A stretch of DNA of 64,000 bases from Paenibacillus mucilaginosus 3016 (lineage in GTDB: Bacteria > Bacillota > Bacilli > Paenibacillales > NBRC-103111): positions 7,954,001 to 8,018,000 of the forward strand of contig NC_016935.1 in the NCBI RefSeq assembly GCF_000250655.1, in the 5' to 3' direction. The position numbers and the translations under genes are program-made. Below the pieces are notes generated by a model. That model did no database searches, was not told where the DNA came from, and worked only from the letters and a program-made list of their open reading frames with translations. The number at the start of each line of letters is the position of its first letter. Position 1 is the stretch's first letter. Shown in pieces: positions 1 through 7,617 of the stretch.

Positions 1-1113
1 GTACATCGTGAACAGCCAGTTGAAGACCTTGGCCCCGGTCGGTATCGCGATGGCCATCGTGGTGATCGCGAAGAATACGTTGACGTCTGCGCCGGAGCCC
101 ATCGTGAAGAAGTGGTGGACCCAGGTGAAGAACGAAAGGACGCTAATAATTAACATGGCGAAGACCATGGACTTGTAGCCGAACAGGGTCTTCTTGGAGA
201 ACGTTGCGACGATCTCGGAGAAAATCCCGAACGCCGGCAGAATAACGATGTATACTTCCGGGTGGCCCCACATCCAGATGAGGTTGATATACATCATCGG
301 GTTGCCTCCGCCGTCGAGCGTGAAGAAGTGCGCGCCGAGGAAGCGGTCCAGGAAGAGCAGTGCCAGCGTCACCGTCAGAATCGGGAACGCGAAGATAATG
401 ATGATACAGCTGGAGAATACGGACCAGGTGAACATCGGCATTTTCATCAGCGTCATGCCCGGTGCGCGCATCTTCAGGATCGTGACGATAAAGTTAATGC
501 CTGTGGCAAGGGAGCCGATACCCGAGATCTGAATCCCCCAGATATAGAAGTTCTGGCCTACGCCCGGGCTGTGCTCGAGACCCGACAGCGGCGGATAAGC
601 GAGCCAACCCGCATCCGGCGAACCGCCGATGATGAACGAGACGTTGAAGAGCATCGCGCCGAAGAAGAAGAGCCAGAAGCTCAGCGCGTTCAGGAACGGA
701 TAAGCTACGTCGCGCGCGCCGATCTGCAGCGGCATAATGACGTTGAACAAGCCGAACATAAGCGGCATCGCCATGAAGAGAATCATGATGACGCCGTGCG
801 TCGTGAAGATCTGGTTATAGTGCTCGGGATGCAGGAATTCCGCATTCGGCACGGCCAGCTGCAGACGCATCAGCAGGGCGTCGACCCCGCCGCGGAAGAG
901 CATGAGAATGGAGCAAATGATATACATGATACCGATCCGCTTGTGGTCGACGGTCGTCAGCCATTCGCGCCAGAGCCAGACCCACTTGCGGAAGTAGGTC
1001 AGGACGAACACGATGGCCACCATCGCGATCGCGATGCTGACTTGCGCCCCCAGGATCAGCGGGTCCCCGGTAACGAAAAACTCGGATGCAAACTCTTGTA
1101 TCTTATCGAGCAT
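1..1113 (-). CDS. qoxB: Quinol oxidase aa3 subunit I, C-terminal part beyond window
   Basis: Catalytic subunit of a membrane haem-copper terminal oxidase that reduces O2 to water and pumps protons. The first 371 residues are visible and the gene runs off base 1. The frame starts at ATG 1113 behind an AGGAAG ribosome binding site. Seen: DHKRIGIMYI near residue 53, the CuB/Tyr motif WGHPEVYIVILP and the two-His motif TWVHHFF, with several hydrophobic helices. It lies 75 bases after qoxA and is presumably co-transcribed; qoxC and qoxD would lie off the left edge. The quinol rather than cytochrome c assignment rests on the partner subunit lacking CuA ligands. Confidence 0.93.
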   Translation of the reverse strand, partial: MLDKIQEFASEFFVTGDPLILGAQVSIAIAMVAIVFVLTYFRKWVWLWREWLTTVDHKRIGIMYIICSILMLFRGGVDALLMRLQLAVPNAEFLHPEHYNQIFTTHGVIMILFMAMPLMFGLFNVIMPLQIGARDVAYPFLNALSFWLFFFGAMLFNVSFIIGGSPDAGWLAYPPLSGLEHSPGVGQNFYIWGIQISGIGSLATGINFIVTILKMRAPGMTLMKMPMFTWSVFSSCIIIIFAFPILTVTLALLFLDRFLGAHFFTLDGGGNPMMYINLIWMWGHPEVYIVILPAFGIFSEIVATFSKKTLFGYKSMVFAMLIISVLSFFTWVHHFFTMGSGADVNVFFAITTMAIAIPTGAKVFNWLFTMY

Positions 1114-1188
1114 GTAGAGGACTTCCTTTCGCTGGTTTTCTCCTTGTAATTCACAGGGTTGCCTGTGTTAGCGGGTGTTCAAGCCGGA

Positions 1189-2187
1189 TTAATGGCCCGT
1201 GTGTCCCGAATGGTCCGTGCCGGTCGAGCCGCCCTGGGTATGGTCTTCCTTGGCGTCAGGCAGCGGCTGCTGCACCGGATCGGTCTTCGACTGAGGCGTC
1301 GGTTCGTTATGCTGCCCGTGAGCGTGGCCGCCCGGAGCATACTTGGTGACAATGCGCTGGAACAGGCCTTCCGGGAACGAAGAGTACAGGACCACCGGGG
1401 AAGTCCCTTTCTCCGCCAGCTTCTCGTACGAATCGTTCGTGAGCTTCTCCGGCGAAGCCTTGACTTCTTGAACCCAGGCGTCGAACTGGCTTTGCGGCTT
1501 GACGTCCACGAAGAATTTCATGTCGCCGAAGTACTCGCCGCTGAAGTTCGCGCCCGACCCGTAATACCGGCCTTCATGGTCGGCCTGCAGGAAGAGCGTC
1601 ATGCCCATGCCGGACATCGTGTACATCTGCCCGCCCAGCTGCGGGATCCAGAAGGAGTTCATCGGCGCGTCGCTGGTAAGCTCGAACTTCACCGGCACAT
1701 CCTCCGGAATCTGCAGGTAGTTGACCGTTGCGATCCCCTGCTCCGGATAAGTGAACAGCCACTTCCAGTCAAGCGAGGTTGCCTGAATCGTGATTGCCTT
1801 CTTCTCGGACTCGATTGGCTTCGTCGGCTCGAGCGCATACGTATATCGGGCCGTTACGGCAGCCAAAATAATGATGATAAGGATCGGAATCCCCCACCAG
1901 ATCAATTCGAGCTTGGTGCTGTGGGAGAAATGCGGCTCGTAGGCCGCCGTACTGCCTTCCCGCTCACGGTATTTCCATACGATGTAGGCGGTCAGGCCGA
2001 GAACCGGAAAGAGAATCACGGCGCACAAGAGGGATGAGATCAGAATCAAATCCTTCTGGTCCGAGGCGATCGGCCCCTTCGGGTCCAGAACCATTGGCTG
2101 CTCACCGCAGGCCGAGAGCAGCAGCACGCCTGCAAGCAGGAGCAGCATCGGAAGTGCCCTGCGAAGCGTCCGTTTTGTTTGTTGCAT
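1189..2187 (-). CDS. qoxA: Quinol oxidase aa3 subunit II (lipoprotein)
   Basis: Subunit II of the aa3 oxidase, 332 residues. It has a lipoprotein signal (LLSAC, Cys at about 27), two membrane helices at about 45-70 and 93-115, then an extracytoplasmic cupredoxin-like domain with SLDWKWLFTYPEQGIATVN. The stretch GSGANFSGEYFGDMKF stands where cytochrome oxidases carry CuA Cys/His ligands. Those ligands are absent, which marks a quinol oxidase. The C-terminal tail is rich in His, Gly and Pro. The start is ATG 2187 behind GGAGG. It is the first gene of the qox unit and sits behind a palindromic operator at 2253-2268. Confidence 0.95.
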   Translation of the reverse strand: MQQTKRTLRRALPMLLLLAGVLLLSACGEQPMVLDPKGPIASDQKDLILISSLLCAVILFPVLGLTAYIVWKYREREGSTAAYEPHFSHSTKLELIWWGIPILIIIILAAVTARYTYALEPTKPIESEKKAITIQATSLDWKWLFTYPEQGIATVNYLQIPEDVPVKFELTSDAPMNSFWIPQLGGQMYTMSGMGMTLFLQADHEGRYYGSGANFSGEYFGDMKFFVDVKPQSQFDAWVQEVKASPEKLTNDSYEKLAEKGTSPVVLYSSFPEGLFQRIVTKYAPGGHAHGQHNEPTPQSKTDPVQQPLPDAKEDHTQGGSTGTDHSGHTGH

Positions 2188-2225
2188 GGTGGGTGGTCCT
2201 CCATTCTCCTCATTCTACGGTTGAC

Positions 2226-2268
2226 ATCTTAACATAACGAAAAGGTAAAACTTGTGACAAAAATCACA
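2226..2268 (-). promoter_or_regulatory. qox promoter with FNR/Rex-type palindrome
   Basis: Bases 2253-2268 read TGTGA-CAAAAA-TCACA, a perfect palindrome of the Crp/Fnr type. With the flanking T and A it also fits the Rex operator pattern TTGTGA-N6-TCACAA. A -10-like TAAGAT lies at 2231-2226 on the minus strand, 34.5 bases from the palindrome centre, which would place the site near -41.5. No good -35 is seen. That favours activation by an Fnr-like protein, but Rex cannot be excluded. Confidence 0.65.
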
Positions 2269-2481
2269 AACGCAAGTTCTCAAAGTTCTGCCTTTGGAAG
2301 TTCAGGGGAATGTATAGGCTATCCGTCCTCCATCCGGCGTCATTTTGATGACTTACGACTACAAGCAGAAGTGATATGTATAACATAGCAGATTCTCTCC
2401 GGCTTTACGCGGGGGTTAACAAATACGTCAAAACTTCGCCTTTTCTCTGCAACAAGTTTGTCACCAAGCCGACAAAAACGC

Positions 2482-2522
2482 AAAAAACACCCTCGTCCGG
2501 ACTGGTTCCGGTTGGGGGTGTT
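2482..2522 (-). terminator. Intrinsic terminator after the small membrane gene
   Basis: On the minus strand AACACCC and GGGTGTT arms enclose an inner CCGG-containing stem, followed by a T run at 2486-2481. It lies just downstream of the 2569-2829 gene. Confidence 0.75.
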
Positions 2523-2568
2523 CCAAAAATTAACCTAATCTGTATGGTTTTGGGCCGGTATTTCCGCC

Positions 2569-2829
2569 TTATTTCTCCGAATTGGATGCGCGGGAATGGA
2601 CCAGGTGGATCGCAGTCCGCATGACGTAAATGTGAACGCTGCCGACCATGCAGCCGATTCCTACCATGAGGCTCGGGTTGCGATCGCTGAAGTGATGTAA
2701 GTTAAACAGGCTAAGAAGAAGTCCGAAGCCCAGGAAGATCCATGCTGCTGCAGTCATCCAACCCACGAGGCGGTTTACATCCCGCTCTCCCTGCATTTCG
2801 CTTTGTACTGCCGCTGTTTTTGTCGTCAT
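2569..2829 (-). CDS. Small membrane protein, unknown function
   Basis: About 86 residues and not recognised. There is a polar N-terminus, then two hydrophobic segments (AAWIFLGFGLLLSLFNL and a segment around LMVGIGCMVGSVHIYVM) and a short charged C-terminus, which suggests a two-helix membrane protein. ATG 2829 is preferred over the in-frame GTG at 2838, because GGAG lies 8 bases before the ATG but directly abuts the GTG. The gene has its own promoter upstream and a terminator downstream, so it looks monocistronic. Confidence 0.65.
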   Translation of the reverse strand: MTTKTAAVQSEMQGERDVNRLVGWMTAAAWIFLGFGLLLSLFNLHHFSDRNPSLMVGIGCMVGSVHIYVMRTAIHLVHSRASNSEK

Positions 2830-2878
2830 AGGATTCACTCCAAAACAGATAATGTAAGTGCTTTAGTAAGGCAAGATC

Positions 2879-2908
2879 AGTATACCATACTTTACCCGGT
2901 TTGTTCAA
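2879..2908 (-). promoter_or_regulatory. Sigma-A-like promoter of the small membrane gene
   Basis: On the minus strand TTGAAC (2908-2903) and TATACT (2884-2879) are separated by 18 bases, about 50 bases upstream of ATG 2829. Confidence 0.6.
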
Positions 2909-2980
2909 AGATTATTCACTTTTTGATCAAAAAATAGACAAAAGTCTGAACGCTTTCAAAGAAGGGGCCGGACAGATGCC

Positions 2981-3010
2981 AAAAAATCCTCCGGCGGCCG
3001 GCCGGGGGAT
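2981..3010 (-). terminator. Intrinsic terminator after pectinesterase
   Basis: The arms at 3010-3001 and 2996-2987 pair at 9 of 10 positions around a GGCC loop. Six T follow on the minus strand (2986-2981), 17 bases after the pectinesterase stop. Confidence 0.85.
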
Positions 3011-3026
3011 TGCTCTTCCTGCGTAT

Positions 3027-4193
3027 TTAATGATGTCCGAGGGACGGATTGGCAAAGGATGGACTGAGCCCCTCCAGCACTTTCTTCGGATCCCAGTCAC
3101 CGAAGTAAGCCTCCGGCGTGTGAAGATCCGCCTGCTCTTTGGTGAGCACCGGACGCGTTAGGCTCTCCAGCGCCCCCGGTCCTCTGCTGTCATATTCGAA
3201 GAAGCGCGCGTTCTCCGCCTTGGAGGCCCCCATATCCACCCAGCCCGTCGACGTGATGTGGCTGCCCATGTGGGTGTGCTTGAACACGACGCTCGCTATG
3301 GCATTCGTATTGCCGCCTGGCTGCCATGGACGTCCCAGAGAAACCGTGCCCTCCATACCCGGATCGCTTGTCAGCCGGCAGTTGATGAACAGGTAGCCGT
3401 ACGGATTGGAGTTCAGTGTGCTGGCTGCCGTAATATAGCCGTTATTGGTATCGGAACCGCGGTCCAGAGAGTGGATGCGGGAATTCTCGAAGACCGCCGT
3501 GGCGGCGCCGAAAATGAAGTCGACGTCCCCTTCAATATAAGAGTCCACGAAATACTGGCGGCCGAGGTTCGGGTAGAGCGTGTCCTGGTTGCCAATAAAG
3601 CGGCAGTCCTTGAAGATCGCGCGGTCCGCCTGCGTCTTGATCGCTACGGCCTGCTTGTTCTGGTACGGCGAATTCGCCTCGTCGAATGAGTTCTCGAACG
3701 TTACGCTGACCGCCGTAAAATTCTCTCCCTTGACCGTCACCGTGGCGCTGCCCGTGGTTCCGTACGTGCCGCTGCCGTCCGGCTTCGGTGTGCCGCTGGC
3801 ATTATCATAGGTAATCACCGTACGCTTCGCGTTCTCGCCTACGAGAGTAACATACGGCTTGTCCACGTTGAGTACTTCCTTATAGACCCCTGCCTTCAGA
3901 TAGATGACATAAGGCGACGCCTGGTCCGCCGGCACATCCGAGATGGCTTTCTGAACGGAACGGTACTGCTTGACGCCGTCGATAACAGCCCCTTCGGTTC
4001 CTTGGTAAGAAGAATCGACGATCGCTTGCTTGGTCATTTGCTCCTGCTCCTTCATCGTTGAGGCTGAGAATACGGCTCCTTCCGTTCCAGCGGAGGCTGC
4101 GGAGGCTGCATCCGGCAGGGCTCCCCAAGGCGCCGCGGCGGTTACCAGCAGGAATGCCCCCAGGGCCAACGGTACGGATTTTTTCGATTTCAT
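3027..4193 (-). CDS. Secreted pectinesterase (CE8 family)
   Basis: Pectin methylesterase of carbohydrate esterase family 8, which removes methyl esters from homogalacturonan outside the cell. ATG 4193 is chosen because AGGAGAG precedes it by 8 bases, giving 388 residues; upstream in-frame codons lack such a site. There is a Sec signal peptide at about 1-33 (MKSKKS, a hydrophobic core, then AASAA). Family motifs visible are AGVYKEVLNV, the Gln-bearing regions QNKQAVAIKTQ and GNQDTLY, the catalytic Asp region GDVDFIFGAA and LGRPWQPGG. Length is normal for the family. A cre-like site just upstream suggests CcpA control. Confidence 0.93.
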   Translation of the reverse strand: MKSKKSVPLALGAFLLVTAAAPWGALPDAASAASAGTEGAVFSASTMKEQEQMTKQAIVDSSYQGTEGAVIDGVKQYRSVQKAISDVPADQASPYVIYLKAGVYKEVLNVDKPYVTLVGENAKRTVITYDNASGTPKPDGSGTYGTTGSATVTVKGENFTAVSVTFENSFDEANSPYQNKQAVAIKTQADRAIFKDCRFIGNQDTLYPNLGRQYFVDSYIEGDVDFIFGAATAVFENSRIHSLDRGSDTNNGYITAASTLNSNPYGYLFINCRLTSDPGMEGTVSLGRPWQPGGNTNAIASVVFKHTHMGSHITSTGWVDMGASKAENARFFEYDSRGPGALESLTRPVLTKEQADLHTPEAYFGDWDPKKVLEGLSPSFANPSLGHH

Positions 4194-4229
4194 CAGGTCA
4201 TCTCTCCTCATTGTTCCAAAGTGGATGTG

Positions 4230-4243
4230 TGCAATCGCTTCCA
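4230..4243 (-). promoter_or_regulatory. Candidate cre site upstream of pectinesterase
   Basis: On the minus strand TGGAAGCGATTGCA matches the CcpA consensus TGWAANCGNTNWCA at 12 of 14 positions. It lies 37 bases upstream of the start codon, a position that would suit repression. Confidence 0.5.
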
Positions 4244-4450
4244 CACCAACATAGCTCAAGGGCGGATGGCAATCCATAGTCCTGAGTTAACCGAAGCGCC
4301 GCAGCAGCCGGTTCCGCCTGCCAAATCCAATCCATTGATTATCCGGTACATGCCGGCCCTCCCTAGCTCCGCTTCCGGACAAACCGATAAGGGAGAAGAC
4401 TTCCGTTCCTGCTGCCTCACAAGCACTTCCTCCCCCTTTTCTGACATCAG

Positions 4451-4488
4451 CCTGCTTCCCTGCTTCCCTGCTTCCTGCTTCCCTGCAG
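4451..4488. repeat. Short tandem repeat of TGCTTCCC
   Basis: Four imperfect copies of an 8-base unit (TGCTTCCC with one 7-base copy) lie in the intergenic region between pectinesterase and the hemerythrin-like gene. No function is evident. Confidence 0.6.
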
Positions 4489-4559
4489 TCTGCTCCCTGC
4501 CCCCGCCTGACAGCCCCGAGTATCCCCCATGCTCCGCTTTAAGATTCATCTTTTTTATT

Positions 4560-4602
4560 TGTGATTCATTTCACATACTTTCGTGTACCCATCCCCTATA
4601 CT
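4560..4602 (+). promoter_or_regulatory. Fnr-type promoter of hemerythrin-like gene
   Basis: TGTGA-TTCATT-TCACA at 4560-4575 is a perfect Crp/Fnr-type palindrome. TATACT at 4597-4602 is the -10, and its end lies 34.5 bases from the palindrome centre, so the site centres near -41.5. The -35 position (CATACT) is poor, as expected for an activator-dependent class II promoter. The geometry is identical to that at qox. Confidence 0.7.
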
Positions 4603-4647
4603 GAAATCATCAAAGCCAGTCCATTGGCATAAGCGGAGGGATTCCAA

Positions 4648-5166
4648 ATGAAAACCATCGACACGCAGGCCGTCTTCACCACTTTAACCCATCCCCTATA
4701 CCAGCTGACGGAAGCGATTGACCGCCTCAAGGAAGAACACGCCATGCTCGAAGAAAAGCTCGTGGAGCTGTACGCCATGGCCCGGACCATCGGGCTGCAG
4801 GATGAAACCGGCAACTGGACCCCTGCCCTGCTTCAGCTGGGCCAGACGGTCAAGGCGTTCTGGATGGAGCTCGAGGCTCATTCGAAGTGGGAGGAAGCCA
4901 CCATGTTCCCGATGATCACCTGGTATTTCGGGGAGACGCTGGAGCAGTTCACCCTGATGGAGCAGGAGCATGAGCTGGCCGAGCAGTACATCCTGGCCTT
5001 CATCGAACCGGTGGAACGCCTCACCGCACCGGTCGAGCAGGAAGAAGCCAAAGAGCTGGCTTCGATGCTGGTTCAGGCTTATGCGATCTTGAGGAATCAC
5101 TTCCGTCAAGAAGAAGAGATCATCGATGCCCTCGCCGACCGTTCGAACCACTTCGGAGGCTTCTAA
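4648..5166 (+). CDS. Hemerythrin-like HHE domain protein
   Basis: A cytoplasmic four-helix protein of 172 residues, probably with a non-haem di-iron site that binds O2 or NO or aids Fe-S repair. Candidate ligands sit in EEHAMLEEK (near 31), AHSKWEEATMFP (near 78), MEQEHELAEQ (near 111) and LRNHFRQEEEI (near 151), the His/Glu spacing of the hemerythrin-like family. The start is supported by GGAGGG 6-8 bases upstream. The Fnr-type site in its promoter suggests induction at low oxygen or by redox stress. It is monocistronic, with a terminator after it. The exact physiological role is inferred. Confidence 0.85.
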   Translation: MKTIDTQAVFTTLTHPLYQLTEAIDRLKEEHAMLEEKLVELYAMARTIGLQDETGNWTPALLQLGQTVKAFWMELEAHSKWEEATMFPMITWYFGETLEQFTLMEQEHELAEQYILAFIEPVERLTAPVEQEEAKELASMLVQAYAILRNHFRQEEEIIDALADRSNHFGGF

Positions 5167-5198
5167 GTGAGTGAGCCCACAGCCGATTTCAAAACCAA

Positions 5199-5249
5199 TA
5201 ACCCCAGGCGCGCGCATGCTGGAAGAATGGCGCACTGGGGGTTTATTTT
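5199..5249 (+). terminator. Terminator after hemerythrin-like gene
   Basis: ACCCCAG (5201-5207) pairs with CTGGGGGT (5235-5242) around a long loop, followed by TTTATTTT. It may also serve the convergent small gene on the minus strand. Confidence 0.65.
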
Positions 5250-5280
5250 GTGATATACAGGAGCTTGCTATGTTTGCCGT

Positions 5281-5517
5281 TCACGGCTCCCGATTCCATA
5301 TGCCATGGAGCTTCCGGGAAATCCAGCCGGCCCTGAAGATCAGGAACAGGCTTACGCCAATATTCGTCACATGAACAATGAAGTCCAATAGGATCCCGTT
5401 CTGCCCTGCGTAAGGCTCTATGCCCAGATAATCTCCGGCATACTCACGGAAGGACCAGAGGATGCTGGACAGATCCAAGACCAGCATATAGATGCCGAGC
5501 AGCCCGCATCCAAACAA
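5281..5517 (-). CDS. Small membrane protein, unknown function
   Basis: About 78 residues and not recognised. There are two hydrophobic stretches (GLLGIYMLVLDLSSILW and LDFIVHVTNIGVSLFLIF) and a basic C-terminus, suggesting a two-helix inner-membrane protein. The likely start is TTG 5517. An AAGGAGGGG lies about 16 bases upstream, further than usual, so the start is uncertain. It is convergent with the hemerythrin-like gene and downstream of the glutathione peroxidase gene on the same strand. Confidence 0.5.
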   Translation of the reverse strand: MFGCGLLGIYMLVLDLSSILWSFREYAGDYLGIEPYAGQNGILLDFIVHVTNIGVSLFLIFRAGWISRKLHGIWNREP

Positions 5518-5593
5518 GCCGAACCTAAAGAAGCCCCTCCTTTACATAGAAGAGAGGGTCTCCTTTAGATATAGAGGCTATCTGTGCACGGAC

Positions 5594-6085
5594 TCACACC
5601 GCCGCGGGATCAAGCAGCTCCGCGATCCGGCTCTCGATCATCTCCGGGGTATCGGTTGGGGCAAAACGTTTCAGGACACGGCCATTCCGGTCAACAAGGA
5701 ACTTGGTGAAGTTCCACTTGATCGCCTTGGAGCCGAGCAGACCGCGGGCCTCGCTGCTCAGATATTGGAACAAGGGATGGGCACCGCTGCCGTTCACATC
5801 GATCTTCGCATAGAGCGGGAACGACACGCCGTGGTTCAGCTCACAGGACTGCGCAATGTCCGCGTTATCGTGCAGCTCCTGGTCAAGGAACTGGCTGCTC
5901 GGAAAGCCCAGTACGGCAAACCCCTTGTCGCGGTACGTATCGTGCAGCTTCTGCAGCCCCTTGAACTGCGGGGCAAATCCGCACTTGGTTGCCGTATTGA
6001 CGATGAGCAGCACCTGCCCCTGGTAGGGGGCCAGGGTCGTCTTTTCTCCGCGGATCGTGGTGACCTCGAAATCATAGATAGACAT
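5594..6085 (-). CDS. bsaA: Glutathione peroxidase-family thiol peroxidase
   Basis: A cytoplasmic thioredoxin-fold peroxidase of 163 residues that reduces H2O2 or organic hydroperoxides. In bacteria such Cys enzymes usually use thioredoxin rather than glutathione. The peroxidatic Cys is in ATKCGFAPQF (near 35) and the resolving Cys is in IAQSCELNHGVSFP (near 81). The usual middle motif FPCNQF reads FPSSQF here, so that non-essential Cys is lost. The WNFTKFLVDRNG motif is intact. ATG 6085 has AGGAGG 8 bases upstream. The gene symbol follows the Bacillus homologue. A perfect 12-base palindrome at 6144-6155 may be its operator. Confidence 0.9.
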   Translation of the reverse strand: MSIYDFEVTTIRGEKTTLAPYQGQVLLIVNTATKCGFAPQFKGLQKLHDTYRDKGFAVLGFPSSQFLDQELHDNADIAQSCELNHGVSFPLYAKIDVNGSGAHPLFQYLSSEARGLLGSKAIKWNFTKFLVDRNGRVLKRFAPTDTPEMIESRIAELLDPAAV

Positions 6086-6143
6086 GGTAGGGACCTCCTG
6101 AGGAATGATGGATCGGATGAACGTGTCAACACTTGGTTATTTG

Positions 6144-6155
6144 ATTGTATACAAT
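6144..6155. promoter_or_regulatory. Palindromic operator candidate ATTGTATACAAT
   Basis: A perfect 12-base palindrome about 60 bases upstream of the peroxidase start. Such TTGTATACAA cores bind MarR- or GntR-type regulators in other bacteria. The actual regulator cannot be named from sequence. Confidence 0.4.
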
Positions 6156-6246
6156 TAAATTTGAAGTGTCCAGTATCATTTTTGTTCCCGCTACCTCTAA
6201 TTAAACCTTCAGCCCTTGCGGACAACCTCTAATGAAGAACGCCTCA

Positions 6247-6298
6247 GAAAAAAACAGACTCCCGGCGGCATGATGCTTCCATCCATGCCCGGGAGCCT
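6247..6298 (-). terminator. Intrinsic terminator after rhaS
   Basis: On the minus strand CTCCCGG and CCGGGAG arms with a 23-base loop are followed by seven T (6253-6247), about 40 bases after the rhaS stop. Confidence 0.8.
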
Positions 6299-6336
6299 GC
6301 GGCTGCCGAAACTTCATAGGCCTGTTGATCTGCGGT

Positions 6337-7419
6337 CTAGTATACCGATTTCCACTCGCCGATATTCTTCGCGTCGAATTTGAACGGATCGCCGAGCATG
6401 ACCTGCGTGCCCTTGTCGTCGGCGATGATCTCCTTGTCTCCGAGCCGGCCGGCCTTGAACTTGTCGCCGGTCTTGCCGGTGATCGTGCCCTGCACGAGCG
6501 CATCCGCCGTATAGCCGGCCAGATAGCCCACATCGACCGGATTCCACAGGTACATCCACTGCGAGACGCCGGATTCGATGTACTGCGCCATCTCGCTCGG
6601 CAGGCCGAGGCCGGTGAGATGCACCTTGCCCTTCAGGCCTTTGTCGGTCAGCACCTTGCCTGCCGCCGCAATCCCTACCGTAGTCGGGGCAATGATGCCC
6701 TTCAGGTTCGGATACGATTTCAGCAGCGCTTCCGTCTCGGACACGCTCTTGTCGCGGAGATCGTCGCCGTAGGCTACTTTGACCAGCTTCATGTCCTTAT
6801 ACTTGGGATCCTCCAGCTCCTTCTTCATCCAGTCGATCCAGAGGTTCTGGTTCGTCGCCTGGGAGGTCGCACTGAGCACGGCAATCTCGCCCTTGCCGCC
6901 GATCATCTCGGAGATCGCCTGCACCTGCACCCGGCCGATCCGCTCCGGGTCCGCCTGATTGACGTGCACCATGCGGCTCTGCGCATTGACCGCGGAATCA
7001 AGGGAGAGCACCTTAATGCCCGCATTCATCGCCTTCTTCAGCGCAGGCTGCAGCGCATCCGGGTCATTCCCGGAGATCGCGATCGCCTGGACCTTCTGCG
7101 AGATGAGCTCCTCGATCATCTTGATCTGCGCCTCGGCCGTCGGCTGATCCGGCGCCTTCAGTATCGCTTCGCCGCCCAGCTCCGTCACGGAGGCCTTGAA
7201 GCCCTCCATCATCTTCTCGCCGTACGGGTTGCCTGTGTTTTTGAAGATAATGGCGTATTTCTTCTTGCCCCCTGCCCCGCTGTCCGCAGGCTTCGCCCCT
7301 TCGCTCTTGGCCGGCTCCGCTCCACTGCCCCCGGCAGCCGGTGTACTCCCTCCGCCGCACGCCGCCAGCATCGACAAACTCAGGACCGTCGTCAAACAAG
7401 TCATCACCATTTTGTTCAT
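6337..7419 (-). CDS. rhaS: Rhamnose-type ABC transporter substrate-binding lipoprotein
   Basis: Periplasmic-binding-protein family lipoprotein of 360 residues that captures a sugar outside the membrane, probably L-rhamnose. ATG 7419 is chosen because GGGGAG precedes it by 9 bases. Lipobox LSMLAAC is at about 16-22. The mature protein starts with a Gly/Ala/Pro linker. Then KKYAIIFKNTGNPYG opens the type 1 sugar-binding fold, and LWNPVDVGYLAGY sits in the C-terminal lobe as in RhaS-type binders. It is the last gene of rhaTPQS, 198 bases after rhaQ. That gap is longer than the others in the unit and could hold an additional promoter, though none is convincing. AI-2-type ligands are an alternative. 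Confidence 0.85.
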   Translation of the reverse strand: MNKMVMTCLTTVLSLSMLAACGGGSTPAAGGSGAEPAKSEGAKPADSGAGGKKKYAIIFKNTGNPYGEKMMEGFKASVTELGGEAILKAPDQPTAEAQIKMIEELISQKVQAIAISGNDPDALQPALKKAMNAGIKVLSLDSAVNAQSRMVHVNQADPERIGRVQVQAISEMIGGKGEIAVLSATSQATNQNLWIDWMKKELEDPKYKDMKLVKVAYGDDLRDKSVSETEALLKSYPNLKGIIAPTTVGIAAAGKVLTDKGLKGKVHLTGLGLPSEMAQYIESGVSQWMYLWNPVDVGYLAGYTADALVQGTITGKTGDKFKAGRLGDKEIIADDKGTQVMLGDPFKFDAKNIGEWKSVY

Positions 7420-7617
7420 GCGTCTGATCTCCCCTATCTTTCTTCTTGGATTGAAAAAGTGTATACTAACAGCTTCCTTCCGGAGGAAGTCTGCCGTATT
7501 TGCAGTTGGGCGGTTCGTGCGAAACAGATCATTAAGCTGCCGGCCCGGATTTCCACTCCCCTGTCCGAAGAGACCAGGGAATAGCCTTACCGATAGCTCC
7601 ACGCGTTACGTGCGGGA

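Noticed and set aside
7420..7617. Separate promoter or terminator in the rhaQ-rhaS gap
   Set aside because: A CTTCCTCCGGAAGGAAG hairpin and a TATACA are present, but there is no T run or matching -35.
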